NCBI RefSeq assembly: GCF_014205155.1
Contig: NZ_JACHMX010000001.1
Location: 7,812,001 to 7,876,000, forward strand
Source of the DNA: Amycolatopsis umgeniensis
GTDB lineage: Bacteria; Actinomycetota; Actinomycetes; Mycobacteriales; Pseudonocardiaceae
DNA length: 64,000 nucleotides
Direction: 5' to 3'
Shown here: piece by piece, positions 51,901 to 63,600 of the stretch
How positions within the stretch are numbered: the first letter of the stretch is position 1
Layout of the letters: every line of letters begins with the position of its first letter
Position numbers and translations under genes: made by a program
Notes under the pieces: generated by a model
What the model was told of the DNA's origin: nothing
The model's database searches: none
Seen by the model: the letters and a program-made list of their open reading frames with translations, nothing else

Positions 51901-54900
51901 AATTGTCGGCCGAGGTCGACTGGGACGCGGGAGCGGTGGAACTGCTCACCGAGCCGCGCGAGTGGCCCGGTACCGGAAGGCCGCGACGCGCCGGGGTGTC
52001 GTCGTTCGGGATCAGCGGGACCAACGCGCACGTCGTCCTGGAACAGGTCCCGGCCGAAGTGTTCGCGGAGCCCGCCACGCACGGCGTCGTACCGTGGGTG
52101 CTTTCGGCGAAGACCGATCAGGCTTTGGCCGAGCGCGCCCGGGCCCTTCTGTCCCTTGTGGACTCAGCGGATCCGCGTGACGTCGCGTTCTCCCTGGCCA
52201 CCACCCGGACCGCGCACGAGCGCCGGGCCGCTGTCGTCGGCGCGGACGCCGCCGGTTTGCGTGCCGGGCTCGAAGCTGTCGCCGAAGGTGGCGGCCTCAC
52301 CGGCAAAGCGCAGCCGGGCAAACTCGCGTTCCTGTTCACCGGTCAGGGTTCGCAGCGTCTCGGGATGGGAACCGATTTGTACCAGGCGTTTCCGGTGTTC
52401 GCGGCTGCCTACGACGAGGTGTGCGCGCTGCTGCCGGAGTTCGGGGATCTGTCGCGGACGGAGTTCGCGCAGCCTGCCATCTTCGCGTTGGAAGTGGCTC
52501 TGTTCCGGTTGGTGGAGTCGTGGGGCGTGCGGCCCGACTACTTGGCGGGGCATTCGATCGGTGAGATCGCGGCGGCTCATGTGGCCGGTGTGTTCTCGCT
52601 GGAGGATGCGGCGAAGCTGGTCACGGCGCGTGGGCGGTTGATGCAGGCCCTGTCCGAGGGTGGCGTGATGGTGGCCCTGCAGGCGTCCGAAGACGAGCTC
52701 GGGGAGCTGCCGGACGGTGTTTCGCTGGCCGCGGTGAACGGCCCGACGTCCTTGGTGCTTTCGGGTGCGGAGGAGCCGACGCTCGCGGTCGCGGCCCGGT
52801 TCAGCGGCCGCAAGACCAAACGGCTGGACGTCTCGCACGCGTTCCATTCGGTGTTGATGGAGCCGATGCTGGACGACTTCGCCGCGGTGGTGGCCGAGCT
52901 GACGTTCTCGGAGCCTCGCATTCCGCTCGTGTCGGCCGTGACGGACCCGGCGTACTGGGTGTCGCACGTACGCGAGACCGTCCGGTTCGCCGAAGGGGTC
53001 GAGACGCTTCGCGCCGACGGCGTCACGAAGTTCCTCGAACTCGGACCCGACGCGGTGCTCTCGGCACTCACCGACGGAATCCCGTTGCTCCGCAAGGGAC
53101 ACGACGAAGCCGTGACGGCGATGACCGCACTCGCCACCCTGCACGTCCGGGGTGTCCGCGTCGGCTGGGAGGGTGTCCTGCCCGGCGCGCGTGCCCTCGA
53201 CCTGCCGACGTATCCGTTCCAGCGCAAGCACTTCTGGCTCGAGCCCGCACCTGTCGCGGATCTCGGCTCCGCCGGGCTGGACTCGCCAGGGCATCCGTTG
53301 CTCGCCGCCGGTCTCTCGCTCGCGGAGGGGGACGGCACCGTCCTCACCGGACGGCTTTCGCTCGCGACCCACCCTTGGCTCGCCGGGCACACCGTGCACG
53401 ACACCGTCCTGCTGCCGGGTGCGGCGATCGCCGAACTCGCCGTGCGGGCGGGTGACGAGGCCGGGCGGCCGCGGCTGGTCGAACTGACGCTGCACGCGCC
53501 CGTGGTGATCCCCGAGAGCGGGCCGATCGAACTGCAGGTCGCGGTCAGCGGCGCGGCGGCGGTGACCGTGCACTCGCGGATCCCCGGCGAGGAGTGGGAA
53601 CTCAACGCGCTCGGCCTGCTGGCCGAGGCGGACGCGCCCGCCAAGGGATTCGCGTGGCCGGACGGTCTCGAGCCGATCGACCTCGGTTCCTTCTACGACG
53701 ACCTCGCCGACCGCGGGTTCGCCTATGGCCCGCTCTTCCAGGGCTTGCGGGCGGCCTGGCGGCACGGTGAGGACCGCTACGCCGAGATCTCGCTGCCGGA
53801 GGAGGCGCAGGAGGACGCGGCCCGCTTCGGTATCCACCCCGCGCTGTTCGACGCCGCCCTGCACGGCATGTTCCTCGGCGAGGGAGAGGAATCGGGAGCG
53901 CTGCCGTTCAGCTGGAGCGATGTCAGTCTCTACGCGACCGGTGCCACGACGGTCCGTGCGCGGCTGCGGTTCATCGGGGCCGGTGAGGTCGCCGTCGACC
54001 TGACCGATCTCGCCGGGGCGCCGGTGCTGTCGGTCGGTTCGCTGGTCGTCCGCGCGGTCACCGGTGAGCAACTGCGGGCCGGTGAAGACCGGTCGCTGTT
54101 CCGCGTCGAGCACATCGCGGCCGAGTCTCCGGTCAGCACGCCGGTGGCGTGGGCGCGGTGGGACGAGGTGACCGAACCGGTTCCGCCGGTGGTCGTCCTG
54201 CCGGTTCCGCCGGAAGGGATCCACGCCGTTCTCCTTGTTCTACAACGCTTTCTCACCGAACCGCGATTCTCCGGCTCACGGCTGGTGGTGGTCACCGGCG
54301 ACGGTCTCGACGACGCGGCCGCCGCCGGACTGGTGCGGTCCGCGCAGGCGGAGAACCCCGGCCGGTTCGTGATCCTCGACGGTGAAGTGTCCGATGTGGA
54401 CATCGCGCTGGCCACCGGCGAACCCCGGGTCCGGGTGCGGGACGGCCGGGCCGAGGTGCCGCGGCTGGTCCGGGCCGAGGCCGGCCCCAAACCGGACTGG
54501 GAGTCCGCGGGCACGGTGCTGATCACCGGTGGCACCGGTGGGGTCGGGGCCAAACTGGCCGAACGGCTGGTCACCGAACACGGTGTCGAACGGCTGGTCC
54601 TCACCAGCCGTCGCGGCCTCGGCGCTCCCGGCGCTCGAGAACTGGCGGCCCGGCTGGGTGAACTGGGGGCGGAGGTGCGCGTCGAGGCGTGCGACGTCGC
54701 CGATCGTGACGCCGTGGCCGCCCTGCTCGACGGCATCCCCGGCCTGTCGGGCGTCGTGCACGCGGCCGGCGTGCTCGACGACGGCGTCGTCACCGCGCTG
54801 ACCCCCGAACGCCTGGACCGGGTGCTCGGCCCGAAGGCCGACGGTGCCCGTCACCTGCACGAACTGACCCTCGACCGGCCGCTGACCGAATTCGTGCTGG

Positions 54901-55742
54901 TCTCGTCGGTGTCCGGCGTGCTGGGCGGCCCGGGGCAGGGCAACTACGCCGCGGCAAACGCCTACCTGGACGCGCTGGCCGAGCGACGGCACGCCGACGG
55001 CCTGCCCGCGCGGTCGCTCGCCTATGGGATGTGGGCCGCCGAGGGGATGGGCGGCGTGCTCGACGAGGCGCTGATCGACAGGATGCGACGCGACGGGTTC
55101 GGCGCCCTGAGCCCGGAGGAGGGCGCGGTCCTGTTCGATCTCGCTCCCGGCCCGGTGGCCGTGCCGGTCAAACTCGATCTGGCCGGGCTGCGGGACCAGG
55201 CCCGGGCGGGCGTGCTGCCCGCGCTGCTCACCGGACTCGTCCGGCTCCCCGTGCGGAGGACGGCTTCCCCGGTCGCCGAGTCGGTTTCGCTGACACCGGA
55301 CGCGCTGGAGGACCTGGTCCTGACACAGACCGCGCAGGTACTCGGGTTCGCCACGGCGGGCGAGGTGGATCCGGAGCACGCGTTCACCGACCTCGGTTTC
55401 GACTCGCTGACCTCGGTCGAGCTCCGCAACCGCCTCGCGGCCGCGGCGGGCCGTCAACTGGGGGCGACGGTGGTGTTCGACCACCCGACCCCGGCCGCGC
55501 TCGCGGCGCACCTCGGCACGCTGCTGTTCCCGGAGGTCCCGGTGCCGGATGAGGCGCGCCTGCGGCGGGCCTTGGCGGGAGCGTCGCTCGACCGGTTCCG
55601 TGAGCTGGGGGTGCTGGAGGCGCTGGTGAAGCTGGCCGAGGAGCTGCCTTCGGACGCGCCCGCGGTGTCCGTCGAGTCCATCGACGACCTTGACGTGGGT
55701 GACCTGATCAGCCGGGCGATGTCTTCTTCCGGGCAGGAGTGA
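45936..55742 (+). CDS. Type I PKS B: modules 2 and 3 (each KS-AT-DH-KR-ACP)
   Basis: This 3,268-aa protein begins with a coiled-coil docking segment ([21 protein letters not shown]). Module 2: KS C206, AT S622 (GHSIG, HAFH), DH H902 and D1060 with intact HxxxGxxxxP, KR Y1394 with LDD motif, ACP S1555. Module 3: KS C1786, AT S2207 (GHSIG, HAFH), DH H2485 and D2639 with HxxxDxxxxP, KR Y3004 with LDD, ACP S3157. Both modules should add malonyl units reduced to alkenes, giving a conjugated diene. The C-terminus ([17 protein letters not shown], then [15 protein letters not shown]) is the other docking class, matching the N-terminus of PKS C. The ATG at 45936 follows a GAGG SD. The two AT domains carry a nearly identical 633-bp block. 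Confidence 0.95.
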   Translation: MADQEKLLDLLKRVTGDLHRTRERLRDAEDGRHEPVAIVGMACRFPGGADTPAALWDLVDSGREGIGEFPADRGWDTSGLFDDDPDHRGTTYVRTGGFLPGAAGFDAEFFGISPREALAMEPQQRLLLEVGWEAVERSGLDPAALRGSPTGVYVGVSAQEYGPRLHNPGDTVDGYLLTGTTCSVHSGRIAYQLGLEGPAVSIDTACSSSLVAVHAAVRGLRAGECTLALAGGVNLMASPGIFVDFARQRGLAPDGRCKSFSDDADGTAWAEGVGMLVLEKLSDAQRNGHRILAVVRGSAVNSDGASNGLTAPNGPSQQRVIRAALADARLSTSDIDAIEAHGTGTRLGDPIEAEALMATYGRDRDRPLFLGSVKSNFGHAQAAAGVAGIIKMVEAMRHGVLPPTLNVGTPSREVDWSAGPVSLLTESTPWPETGRPRSAAVSSFGISGTNAHIVLEQAPSAEIAAVRDAPAVVPLLLSAATEPALAAQASRLLSVAGTVKPIDVAHTLTTRAALPYRAVVTGTDWETLSAGLSDVSATRVTEGGLAFLFTGQGSQRLGMGTELYQAFPVFAAAYDEVCALLPEFGDLGRTEFAQPAIFALQVALFRLVESWGVRPDFLAGHSIGEIAAAHVAGVFSLEDAAKLVTARGRLMQALPEGGVMVAVQASEDELDELPEGVSLAAVNGPSSVVLSGAEEPTLAFVERFKDRKTKRLDVSHAFHSVLMEPMLDDFAEVVRGLTFSEPRIAMMSPVTDPAYWVAHVRETVRFSDAVQRLTADGVTKFFELGPDAVLSALVDGGVPALRRGHDEPRHLVTALGALHAHGVAVDWTAYLGGSGRFTELPTYAFQHEYFWLGQESDADVTAAGLAAADHPLLGAAVSVAADDGILLTGRLSLDRHPWLADHVVGGRVLVPGTAFAELAVRAGDEAGCAGVEELILQEPLVLEPGATPEVQVVAGAADEHGRRPVSIHSRLPEHPWTTHASGFLGTPPVSTKDVSWPPEDAESVDLEDAYDRLAAAGLAYGPSFRGLRKVWRRGAEVFAEVALPHPDQAAKFGLHPALLDAALQATAVLGEDRGAVPFAWRDVVLHARGATELRVHARPGTDGSFALDLADGTGAPVATIGGLSVRAVTAAGSVRDGLYRLEDVPLPAGSSDVAPAAVLEADSLDATLVALQDFLATEESGPLVVLTGHEGAVEGLVRTAQAEHPGRIVLVRGTHADVEAALATGEPEVHALDGVLSAPRLARAGAGESTLDTSGTVLITGGTGGLGARLARHLVAAHGVRHLLLVSRRGEAAPGAKELAEELGARIEACDVADRDQVRDLLDRAEPPVTGIVHAAGVLDDGVLTSLTPERVAGVFRAKATAAHVLDELAGDLDFFVLFSSIAGVFGSPGQAAYSAANAALDALARQRRADGKPAQSLAWGLWREGMGAALSGTDRDRIGRDGFGALEPEEGLELFDAAVADGGAVLVPVRLDLATVRNAGVPPLLRGLVRVRTRREAARRTDTGLAGRLAGLSETDREALLIDLVRARVAAVLGRAGADTVEASRPFTELGFDSLTAVELRNELTTETGLRLPATLVFDHPSPADVAAFLGTELLGAPEPVRPVVTRRGAADEPIAIVAMSCRYPGGVRSPEDLWDLVDAGTDAISPFPGRRGWDVDGIYDPEPGLPGKTYTRHGGFLHDAGEFDPEFFGIAPREALAMDPQQRLLLEISWEAFERARLDPASLKGSATGVFAGIMYYDYAAKLASVPDSVAGFLGTGTSASVLSGRIAYTLGLEGPAVSVDTACSSSLVALHLAARSLRAGECDMALAGGVTVMATPETFLDFSRQRGLSPDGRCKSFSQDADGTGWSEGAGVLVLERLSDARRNGHPVLAVVRGSAVNQDGASNGLTAPNGPSQQRVIRAALADAGLSTSDIDAVEAHGTGTRLGDPIEAQALIATYGAEREEPLWFGSVKSNLGHTQAAAGVAGIIKMVEAMRHGVLPRSLHATELSAEVDWDAGAVELLTEPREWPGTGRPRRAGVSSFGISGTNAHVVLEQVPAEVFAEPATHGVVPWVLSAKTDQALAERARALLSLVDSADPRDVAFSLATTRTAHERRAAVVGADAAGLRAGLEAVAEGGGLTGKAQPGKLAFLFTGQGSQRLGMGTDLYQAFPVFAAAYDEVCALLPEFGDLSRTEFAQPAIFALEVALFRLVESWGVRPDYLAGHSIGEIAAAHVAGVFSLEDAAKLVTARGRLMQALSEGGVMVALQASEDELGELPDGVSLAAVNGPTSLVLSGAEEPTLAVAARFSGRKTKRLDVSHAFHSVLMEPMLDDFAAVVAELTFSEPRIPLVSAVTDPAYWVSHVRETVRFAEGVETLRADGVTKFLELGPDAVLSALTDGIPLLRKGHDEAVTAMTALATLHVRGVRVGWEGVLPGARALDLPTYPFQRKHFWLEPAPVADLGSAGLDSPGHPLLAAGLSLAEGDGTVLTGRLSLATHPWLAGHTVHDTVLLPGAAIAELAVRAGDEAGRPRLVELTLHAPVVIPESGPIELQVAVSGAAAVTVHSRIPGEEWELNALGLLAEADAPAKGFAWPDGLEPIDLGSFYDDLADRGFAYGPLFQGLRAAWRHGEDRYAEISLPEEAQEDAARFGIHPALFDAALHGMFLGEGEESGALPFSWSDVSLYATGATTVRARLRFIGAGEVAVDLTDLAGAPVLSVGSLVVRAVTGEQLRAGEDRSLFRVEHIAAESPVSTPVAWARWDEVTEPVPPVVVLPVPPEGIHAVLLVLQRFLTEPRFSGSRLVVVTGDGLDDAAAAGLVRSAQAENPGRFVILDGEVSDVDIALATGEPRVRVRDGRAEVPRLVRAEAGPKPDWESAGTVLITGGTGGVGAKLAERLVTEHGVERLVLTSRRGLGAPGARELAARLGELGAEVRVEACDVADRDAVAALLDGIPGLSGVVHAAGVLDDGVVTALTPERLDRVLGPKADGARHLHELTLDRPLTEFVLVSSVSGVLGGPGQGNYAAANAYLDALAERRHADGLPARSLAYGMWAAEGMGGVLDEALIDRMRRDGFGALSPEEGAVLFDLAPGPVAVPVKLDLAGLRDQARAGVLPALLTGLVRLPVRRTASPVAESVSLTPDALEDLVLTQTAQVLGFATAGEVDPEHAFTDLGFDSLTSVELRNRLAAAAGRQLGATVVFDHPTPAALAAHLGTLLFPEVPVPDEARLRRALAGASLDRFRELGVLEALVKLAEELPSDAPAVSVESIDDLDVGDLISRAMSSSGQE
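47571..48203 (+). repeat. AT-domain direct repeat, copy 1 (module 2)
   Basis: This 633-bp stretch covers most of the module 2 AT and aligns with 52326-52958 without any net length change. The first roughly 115 bp differ at only two adjacent bases. Flanking DH and KR DNA is clearly more divergent, which points to gene conversion or recent duplication limited to the AT. Confidence 0.8.
52326..52958 (+). repeat. AT-domain direct repeat, copy 2 (module 3)
   Basis: Partner of the module 2 AT block, 4,755 bp downstream in the same gene. Both copies encode the malonyl motifs GHSIGE and [15 protein letters not shown], so exchange between them would not change specificity. Confidence 0.8.
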
Positions 55743-55813
55743 AGGACGCTTTACCCCCGTTGGACGCGGTGAAGGGCGCTTTCCCCCCCATGAGATGCGG
55801 GGAAAGCGTCCTT
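55741..55813. repeat. Hairpin 1 with duplicated left arm
   Basis: The left arm at 55771-55786 (GAAGGGCGCTTTCCCC) pairs with 55798-55813 (GGGGAAAGCGTCCTTC) at 15 of 16 positions plus one G-T. A second copy of the left arm, GAAGGACGCTTTACCC, stands 30 bp upstream at 55741-55756 and overlaps the PKS B stop codon. Either could pair with the right arm. Confidence 0.75.
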
Positions 55814-55856
55814 CAGCCTCTCGGTCGGCGATCCGCGGACTTCTGTCTTCCTGGCG

Positions 55857-55885
55857 GCGATGCGAAGGGGTCCTTCACGCGCATC
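55857..55885. repeat. Hairpin 2
   Basis: The outer arms CGATGCG (55857-55863) and CGCATCG (55879-55885) are perfectly complementary. An inner GAAGG-GGT-CCTTC stem is nested within. Confidence 0.65.
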
Positions 55886-55927
55886 GTTGTGACGACTGGG
55901 GCTGATGCGGCGAAATGTGGTGATCGT

Positions 55928-55986
55928 AAGTCCGTGAAGGCCTCCTTCCCTACTTTGAGGGTCGGGAAGGAGGCCTTCACGGACTT
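55928..55986. repeat. Hairpin 3, perfect 23-bp stem
   Basis: The arms 55928-55950 and 55964-55986 are perfectly complementary over 23 bp, with a 13-nt loop. The core GTGAAGGCCTCCTTCCC resembles the arms of hairpin 1, so the two belong to one repeat family. Confidence 0.85.
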
Positions 55987-56004
55987 CTGCGTAAGGCAGA
56001 GCGG

Positions 56005-56057
56005 GTTGTGAAAGCCACTTTCGCAACCTTCAACGTTGCGAAAGTGGCTTTCACAAC
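56005..56057. repeat. Hairpin 4, perfect 23-bp stem
   Basis: The arms 56005-56027 and 56035-56057 are perfectly complementary over 23 bp, with a 7-nt loop. The core GTGAAAGCCACTTTCGC is a variant of the GTGAAGG family above. Confidence 0.85.
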
Positions 56058-56252
56058 TCGCCGCCCCCCGTCGCGAGCTGATCCCCCGCGAGTACGCGAT
56101 GGGCGCCTTCACGTACTTCAACCACCGGAGTGGGCCCTCGGTTACCGGGGAATGGGGCCGGGGTGGCAAAGAGCGCGCGGGGGGAGCGGCGCCCGCGCCC
56201 AGGATGAGGCCATGCCCGAGCTGCGCCCGTCTCGTCCGGTCCGGAGAATCTG

Positions 56253-59200
56253 ATGGCGACACCCGAAGAGCTGGTGACCGCGCTGCGGGAATCGGTCAAG
56301 GAGAACAGCAGGCTGGCCGCGCGCAACCGCGAACTCGCCGAGGCGGCGCGGGAACCGGTCGCGATCATCGGCATGGGATGCCGCTACCCGGGCGGGGCCG
56401 ACTCGCCCGAGGCGCTGTGGGAGCTGGTGGCCGACGGCCGCGACGCGGTCTCGGAGTTCCCCGCCGATCGCGGCTGGAATCTCGCCGAGCTGTTCCACCC
56501 CGATCCCGATCATCCCGGCACGTCCTACGCGCGGGAAGGGGGATTCCTCCACGAGGCCGCCGAATTCGACCCCGAGTTCTTCGGTATCTCGCCGCGCGAA
56601 GCGCTCGCGATGGACCCGCAGCAGCGGCTCCTGCTCCAGATCAGCTGGGAAGCGATCGAGCGCGCCGGGCTCGACGCCTCGGCGTTGAAGGGCAGCGCGA
56701 CCGGTGTGTTCGCCGGGATCATGTACCACGACTACGGATCCGGCGTCACCGAGTTGCCCGAAGGCGTCGAAGGCTTCCTCGGCACCGGTACGGCGGGCAG
56801 CGTGCTTTCCGGCCGTGTCGCGTACACCTTCGGTTTCGAAGGCCCGGCCGTCTCGGTCGACACCGCCTGCTCATCGTCGCTGGTGGCCGTGCACCTCGCC
56901 GCGCAGGCGCTGCGGGCTGGGGAGTGTTCGCTCGCCTTGGCCGGCGGAGCGACCGTGATGGCCGTCCCGGACACCTTCGTCGAATTCTCCCGCCAGCGCG
57001 GGCTCGCCCCGGACGGACGCTGCAAGTCGTTCGGCGCGGGTGCCGACGGCACCGGCTGGGGCGAGGGTGCCGGGGTCCTGGTGCTGGAGAAGCTGTCCGA
57101 CGCCGTCCGAAACGGACATCGCGTACTCGCTGTCGTTCAAGGTTCCGCGGTCAACTCCGATGGCGCGTCCAACGGTCTCACCGCGCCGAACGGGCCGTCG
57201 CAGCAGCGCGTGATCCGTACCGCCCTGGCGGGCGCGGGTCTGTCCACTTCGGACATCGACGTCGTCGAAGCACACGGCACGGGCACGAAACTCGGTGACC
57301 CGATCGAGGCCGACACCCTGCTGGCCACCTACGGCCGCGACCGCGAAGTGCCGCTGTACCTCGGTTCGGTCAAGTCGAACCTCGGTCACACGCAGGCCGC
57401 GGCGGGCGTCGCCGGGATCATCAAGATGGTCGAGGCGTTGCGCCGCGGCGAACTGCCGCGCACGCTGCACGCGGACGAGCCGTCCCCGCACGTCGCCTGG
57501 GATTCCGGCGCCGTCGAACTCCTCACCGAGCACCGTCCCTGGCCCGAGACCGGCCGCCCGCGCGCGGCCGCGGTGTCGTCGTTCGGGATCAGCGGCACGA
57601 ACTCGCACGTCATCCTCCGTCAGGCGCCGGAACCGGCGCCCGCGGTCGAGCGCTCCGCGCCGGCCCGGGTGCCGTGGGTGCTGTCCGCGCGGTCCGAGGC
57701 CGCGCTGCCCGAGCTGGCGGACCGGCTGCGGCAGACCGGGGGAGACCCCGCCGACCTCGCCTGGTCGCTGGCCACGGGCAGGGCGGCGCTGCCGTACCGC
57801 GCGGTCGTCACCGGCGCCGATGAAGAGGAACTCCTCGCCGGACTCGGCGCCTTGGCCCGCGGCGAGTCCGCGCCCGGTGTCGTCACCGGCCGCGCGGGCG
57901 GCGGCAAGCTGGCGTTCCTGTGCACCGGGCAAGGTGCGCAGCGGCTCGCGATGGGCACCGCGCTTTCCTCGGCGTTCCCCGTCTTCGGCGAGGCTTTCGC
58001 CCGCGTCGCGGAACGGCTCGACGCGCACACCGGCTTCGAACTGGCCGAAATCCTGTCCTGCGAAGACCAGACGAGGATCGACCGGACAGACGTGGCGCAG
58101 CCCGCGTTGTTCGCCTTCGAGGTCGCGATGGCCGAGCTCGTGCGGTCCTGGGGTGTCGAACCCGACTACCTGCTCGGGCATTCGATCGGCGAGCTCGCCG
58201 CGGCCCACCTGGCCGGCGTGTGGTCGCTCGACGACGCCGCCCGCCTGGTCGCCGCCCGCGGCCGGTTGATGCAGGCACAGCCCTCGGGCGGCGTGATGGT
58301 CGCGCTGCAGGCCACCGAAGCGGAACTGGATCTGCCCGACGGCGTGAGCATCGCCGCGATCAACGGTCCCTCGTCCGTCGTGCTCTCCGGCGAGGAAGCC
58401 GCCGTCACCGCCATGCTCGAAGCCTTCCCGGGCCGCCGCGCCAAACGGCTCTCGGTCAGTCACGCCTTCCACTCCGCGATGATGGACGGGATGCTCGACG
58501 ACTTCCGCGAGGTCGCCGGGAGCGTGACTTATGCCGAGCCGCGGATCCCGATCGTCTCCGGCGACGTTCGCGACCCGGAGTACTGGGTCCGGCAGGTGCG
58601 CGAGCCCGTCCGGTTCGCTGACGGCATCGCGTCGCTGCACACGCGCGGGGTCCGGCGTTTCGTCGAGATCGGGCCGGACGCTTCGCTGACCGCGCTCGGC
58701 GCGGACTGCGTCGCCGACGGCACTTTCATCGCCACCCAACGGAAAGACCGCGACGAGGCGGCCGCCGCCGATCTGGCGCGAGCGAGGCTGTTCACCGCCG
58801 GGGTCCGGCTCGACTGGGCCGGGATCCTCGGCGGGGGCACCCGTGTCGACTTGCCGACGTATCCGTTCCGGCGGGACCGCTTCTGGCTCGCCGCCGCCGA
58901 CCGGAGCGCGCCCCCGGCCCGGCGTTACGAAGTCGTGTGGCGCCCGATGGAGCCGGTGGCGATACAAGAGAATTGGACCGTCTACGCCCCCGAAACCAAC
59001 GCTTGGGCCGAGGCCGCCGCGAAGGCGCTCGACGCACCTCTTGTGACGGAAGTGCCCGACACCGGGCCGGTCCTCGCCTTCCCGGCGGACGGTGCCGCGC
59101 TCGCCGCGCTCCTGCGGGACACTCCGGCGAAGATCTGGTGCGCCACCGGCGATCCCGGCGTCGCCGCGGTCGCGAGGGTCGCCGCGATCGAGCAACCCCG

Positions 59201-60584
59201 TCGCTGGGGAGGCTGCGTGACGCTGCCCGATCGGCCGGACACCGCCGCCCGGTTGCGCGAAGTACTCGGCGGACCGGAAGACGAAGTCGCGATCCGCGAG
59301 GACGGGATCTTCGCCCGCCGGTTCGTCCCCGCCGCTCCCGTACCGACCCAGGAGTGGACGACCTCCGGCACCGCGCTGATCACCGGCGGCACCGGGGCGC
59401 TGGGCGCGCTCGTGGCCGAACGGCTGATCCGCGCCGGGACGGACCACGTCGTACTTCTTTCGCGCCGTGGTGAGGACGCGCCGGGCGCGGCGGAACTGCG
59501 CGAACGGCTGGAAGGTCTCGGCGCCCGCGTCGGCATCCACGCCTGTGACGCCGCGGATCGCGACGCACTGTCCACAGTGGTCACCGGCCTCGAAGACCTC
59601 CGGGTGGTCGTGCACACCGCCGGTGTCCTCGACGACGCCCTGCTCGACGACGCCACCCCGGAGCGGTTCGAAGCCGTCGCCCGGCCCAAGGTGACCGCCG
59701 CGCGGCATCTGCGCGAACTCACGAAAGACCTCGACGCGCTGGTGCTGTTCTCCTCCGTCGCCGGGGTCCTCGGAAACGGCGGTCAGGCCGCCTATGCCGC
59801 CGCCAACGCGGAACTCGACGCACTCGCGACCGAGTGGCGGGCCGAGGGTGTCAAGGCGGTGTCGATCGCCTGGGGCCCGTGGGCCGAAGGCGGAATGGCC
59901 GAGGCCGTCGACGACGCCGTCCGCCGCAAGGGTTTGCGCCCGATGACGCCCGAAGCCGCGGCGGAGGAGTTCGTGCGGGCGATCGCCGCGGACGACACCT
60001 GCGTCACCGTCGCCGACTTCGACTGGCCGTCGTTCTTCGAGGACTTCCGTGATGCTCCGATGCTCGCCGAACTGCCACGACCGGAAACCGCGGCGGCCGA
60101 AGCGCCGGTGGCGGATCTGCGGTCGCGGCTGACCGGGCTGATCGAACCGGAGCAGCGACGGCTGTTGCTGAAGGTCGCTCGCGAGACCGTGGCCCGTGTG
60201 CTCGGCCATCCGGACACGTCGGCGATCGGGCCGGACCGCGCGTTCACCGAACTCGGTTTCGACTCGCTCACCGCCGTCGAACTGCGCAACCGTCTCGACG
60301 CCGCGACCGGCCTCGCCGTGCCCGCCACGCTCGTCTTCGACCATCCGACCCCGCAGGCCCTCGCCGCTTACCTCTGGCAGGAGCTCGCCGGAGCCGAGGA
60401 TGACTTGGAAGGCCTGCTCGACGGGCTGGAAGCCGCGCTGGGCCGCCTCGAGCCCGGCGGCGATGACCACGCCAGAGCGGGCGAGCGGCTGCGGAAACTT
60501 GCCGAGCGCCTGGACGGGCCCGGCTTCACGCCGTCTTCGGACGACGAACTCTTCGCCTTCATTGACCAGCAACTCGGCGCTTGA
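56253..60584 (+). CDS. Type I PKS C: module 4 (KS-AT-KR-ACP)
   Basis: This 1,443-aa protein has an N-terminal docking helix ([26 protein letters not shown]) of the class that pairs with SIDDLD-type tails such as that of PKS B. KS C206; AT S644 in GHSIG with HAFH (malonyl-type). There is no DH: after [11 protein letters not shown] the sequence passes into the structural half of the KR (about 890-1030). The catalytic KR follows from about 1041, with LDD and Y1181 in AAYAAAN (B-type). ACP Ser 1338. This module should leave a beta-hydroxyl. The C-terminus ends in [15 protein letters not shown], a class 1a docking tail matched to PKS D. The start is ATG 56253 with a CGGAGA SD, preceded by the hairpin-rich gap. 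Confidence 0.95.
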   Translation: MATPEELVTALRESVKENSRLAARNRELAEAAREPVAIIGMGCRYPGGADSPEALWELVADGRDAVSEFPADRGWNLAELFHPDPDHPGTSYAREGGFLHEAAEFDPEFFGISPREALAMDPQQRLLLQISWEAIERAGLDASALKGSATGVFAGIMYHDYGSGVTELPEGVEGFLGTGTAGSVLSGRVAYTFGFEGPAVSVDTACSSSLVAVHLAAQALRAGECSLALAGGATVMAVPDTFVEFSRQRGLAPDGRCKSFGAGADGTGWGEGAGVLVLEKLSDAVRNGHRVLAVVQGSAVNSDGASNGLTAPNGPSQQRVIRTALAGAGLSTSDIDVVEAHGTGTKLGDPIEADTLLATYGRDREVPLYLGSVKSNLGHTQAAAGVAGIIKMVEALRRGELPRTLHADEPSPHVAWDSGAVELLTEHRPWPETGRPRAAAVSSFGISGTNSHVILRQAPEPAPAVERSAPARVPWVLSARSEAALPELADRLRQTGGDPADLAWSLATGRAALPYRAVVTGADEEELLAGLGALARGESAPGVVTGRAGGGKLAFLCTGQGAQRLAMGTALSSAFPVFGEAFARVAERLDAHTGFELAEILSCEDQTRIDRTDVAQPALFAFEVAMAELVRSWGVEPDYLLGHSIGELAAAHLAGVWSLDDAARLVAARGRLMQAQPSGGVMVALQATEAELDLPDGVSIAAINGPSSVVLSGEEAAVTAMLEAFPGRRAKRLSVSHAFHSAMMDGMLDDFREVAGSVTYAEPRIPIVSGDVRDPEYWVRQVREPVRFADGIASLHTRGVRRFVEIGPDASLTALGADCVADGTFIATQRKDRDEAAAADLARARLFTAGVRLDWAGILGGGTRVDLPTYPFRRDRFWLAAADRSAPPARRYEVVWRPMEPVAIQENWTVYAPETNAWAEAAAKALDAPLVTEVPDTGPVLAFPADGAALAALLRDTPAKIWCATGDPGVAAVARVAAIEQPRRWGGCVTLPDRPDTAARLREVLGGPEDEVAIREDGIFARRFVPAAPVPTQEWTTSGTALITGGTGALGALVAERLIRAGTDHVVLLSRRGEDAPGAAELRERLEGLGARVGIHACDAADRDALSTVVTGLEDLRVVVHTAGVLDDALLDDATPERFEAVARPKVTAARHLRELTKDLDALVLFSSVAGVLGNGGQAAYAAANAELDALATEWRAEGVKAVSIAWGPWAEGGMAEAVDDAVRRKGLRPMTPEAAAEEFVRAIAADDTCVTVADFDWPSFFEDFRDAPMLAELPRPETAAAEAPVADLRSRLTGLIEPEQRRLLLKVARETVARVLGHPDTSAIGPDRAFTELGFDSLTAVELRNRLDAATGLAVPATLVFDHPTPQALAAYLWQELAGAEDDLEGLLDGLEAALGRLEPGGDDHARAGERLRKLAERLDGPGFTPSSDDELFAFIDQQLGA

Positions 60585-60624
60585 GCCCGAGTGCACGCGA
60601 CCTCGACCGATGAGTGGGGACACC

Positions 60625-63600
60625 GTGGGTGAGAACGACAAGCTTCGCGACTACCTGACGCGAGTCACCGGCGAACTGCAGCGCACGCGCGGCAGGCTCG
60701 CCGCGCTGGAAGACCGCGCCGCCGAACCGATCGCCATCGTCGGCATGGGCTGCCGGTTCCCGGGCGGCGTCCGGACACCGGAGCGGTTCTGGGAGCTGCT
60801 GACCGCCGGGGACCACGGGATCACCGGGTTCCCCGAGGACCGCGGCTGGGACGTCGGCGCGCTCGTCGACCCGGATCCGGACCATCTCGGCACCAGCTAC
60901 GTCGATCGAGGCGGTTTCGTCGACGGTGCAGGGGAATTCGATCCCGAGTTCTTCGGTATCTCGCCGCGCGAGGCCGTCTCGATGGACCCGCAGCAGCGGC
61001 TGCTGCTGGAGACGTCGTGGGAAGCGCTGGAGCGCGGCGGGATCGACCCCGCGTCGCTGTCCGGCAGCCGGGCCGGGGTCTTCGTCGGCACCAACGGCCA
61101 GGACTACGGCCGCGACCTGCCCAAGGGTGTCGAAGGCGTCGAGGGCTACCTCGGCACCGGGATCTCCGGCAGTGTCCTTTCCGGACGGATCTCCTACGTC
61201 CTCGGGCTGGAAGGCCCGTCGGTCACCGTCGACACGGCGTGCTCGGCGTCGCTGGTCACGCTCCACCTCGCCGTCCGCGCGTTGCGTGCGGGCGAGTGCG
61301 ATCTCGCGCTTTCGGGCGGCGCCACCGTGATGGCGAGCCCGGACGCGTTCATCGAGTTCTCCCGTCAGCGAGGTCTCGCCCGTGACGGCCTCGTCAAGGC
61401 GTTCGCCGCCGGGGCGGACGGCACCGCGTGGGGTGAGGGCGCCGGCATGATCGTGCTGGAGCGCCTTTCCGACGCCCAGCGCAACGGTCACCCGGTCTTG
61501 GCCGTCGTGCGTGGCTCCGCGGTCAACCAGGACGGCGCGTCCAACGGGCTCACCGCCCCCAACGGTCCTTCGCAGCAGCGTGTCATCCGTCAGGCGCTCG
61601 CCGACGCTCGTCTGTCCACCAAGGACGTCGATGTCGTCGAGGCGCACGGCACCGGTACGACGCTGGGCGACCCGATCGAGGTCCAGGCCCTGCAGGCCAC
61701 CTACGGTCGCGACCGCGGCGAGCGGGGACCGTTGCTGCTCGGCTCGGTGAAGACGAACATCGGCCACACCCAGGCCGCCGCGGGGGTCGCCGGGATCATC
61801 AAGATGGTCTTGGCCCTGCGCAACGGAACCCTGCCCGCGAGCCTGCACATCGACGCGCCGAGCCCGCAGGTCGACTGGTCGCCGGGAACGATCGAGCTGC
61901 TGTCGTCCGCGCGATCCTGGCCGGAGGGGGAAACCCGCCGGGCGGGGGTCTCATCGTTCGGTATCAGCGGGACCAACTCCCACGTGCTGCTGGAGCAGGC
62001 ACCCGCCACGGATCCGTCCACAGTGGACGGATCCGTCCCGCCGGTGACTCCGTGGGTGCTGTCCGGCCGCACTCCGGCGGCGTTGCGCGCTCAGGCTCAC
62101 GCACTGCTGAATGTCGAGGGTGACCCGGCGGACATCGGCTGGTCGCTGGCCGTGGCCCGGTCCACCTTCGAGTACCGCGCCGTCGTCACCGGCCGTGACG
62201 AGGCCACGCTGCGTGAAGGGCTGACGGCGGTCGCGGAGGGGGATCCGAGCGTTCGTGAAGCGACCGACGGCGGCCTCGCGGTGTGCTTCACCGGTCAGGG
62301 CTCGCAGCGGCTCGGCATGGGCCGCGAGCTGTACGAGGCGTATCCGGCCTTCGCCGCCGCGTTCGACGAGGTCTGCGAGCTGCTGCCGGGCGTGCGCGAG
62401 ATCGTCTTCGGTGATGACGCCGAAGCCTTGAACGACACCGGAAACGCCCAGCCCGCGCTGTTCGCGCTGGAGGTTTCGCTCTACCGGCTGGTCGAATCCT
62501 GGGGCGTCGTCCCGGATTTCCTGATCGGTCACTCCGTCGGTGAACTCGCCGCGGCGCACGTCGCCGGCATCTGGTCACTGGAGGACGCGGCCGAACTGGT
62601 CGCGGCGCGCGGCAGCCTGATGAGCGCCTTGCCGCGCGGGGGCGCGATGTGCGCGATCGAGGCAGCCGAGGACGAGGTTCGCGCCGCCCTGGTCGCCGGG
62701 GCGGACATCGCGGCGGTCAACGGGCCGCGCGCGATCGTCGTCTCCGGCACCGAGGACGCCGTGCGGACCGTCGCCGCGGCTTTCACCGAGCAGGGCCGAC
62801 GGACCAAGAACCTCGCCGTGTCCCACGCGTTCCACTCGGCGCTGATGGACGGGATGCTCGACGACTTCGCCGCCGTCGCCCGCAGCGTCACCTACAAAAC
62901 CCCGAAGATCGCGCTGATTTCCAACGTCACGGGCGGCATCGCCGAGACCGCCGAGATCCTCGCCCCGGCCTACTGGGTCCGGCACGTGCGCGAAGCCGTG
63001 CGGTTCGCGGACGGTGTCGAGGCGCTGGCCGAAGCAGGTGTCACCCGCTTCCTGGAACTCGGTCCGGACGGCGTCCTTTCCGCGGCGGGTCAGGAAAGCG
63101 CGGACGGCCTGTTCGTCCCGGTGCTGCGTCGCGACCGGCCCGAACCGGAGACCTTCGTCGCCGCGCTCGCCGCCGTGCACGTCCACGGCGGGACGGTCGG
63201 CTGGGCCGCCGCGTTCGACGGCGCGCGTCCGGTCGAGCTGCCCACGTATCCGTTCCAGCGCGAGTTCTACTGGCTTCCCGCGACCCACGCCGCCGGTGAC
63301 GCGGCGGGTCTCGGCCTCGGCTCACTCGACCATCCGCTGCTCGGTGCCGCCGTTTCGGTCGCCGACGCGGGCGGATTCCTGTTCACCGGCAGCCTTTCAC
63401 TGCGCACGCATCCGTGGCTGGCCGAGCACGTGGTGCACGGTCAGGTCGTCGTGCCCGGCACCGCGCTGGTCGAGCTCGCCGTACGTGCCGCCGACGAGAC
63501 CGGCCTGGCGGTGCTCGAAGAACTGACGTTGCAGACCCCGCTGGTGCTCCCGGACAGCGGCGCGGTCCAGGTCCAGCTGTGGGCCGGGACGCCGGAGGAA

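Larger units (their letters stand above)
55743..56252. other. Hairpin-rich gap between PKS B and PKS C
   Basis: No gene is found in 510 bp, an unusually long gap inside a PKS series. It holds four inverted repeats between 55741 and 56057 (listed separately). About 190 bp of plain sequence follow, in which a promoter for PKS C could lie, and then a CGGAGA SD directly before the ATG at 56253. Confidence 0.7.

Noticed and set aside
55741..56057. Hairpins as CRISPR repeats or IS termini
   Set aside because: The units are palindromic with unequal spacing and no spacers, and there is no transposase or target duplication. They look like repetitive terminator-type hairpins.
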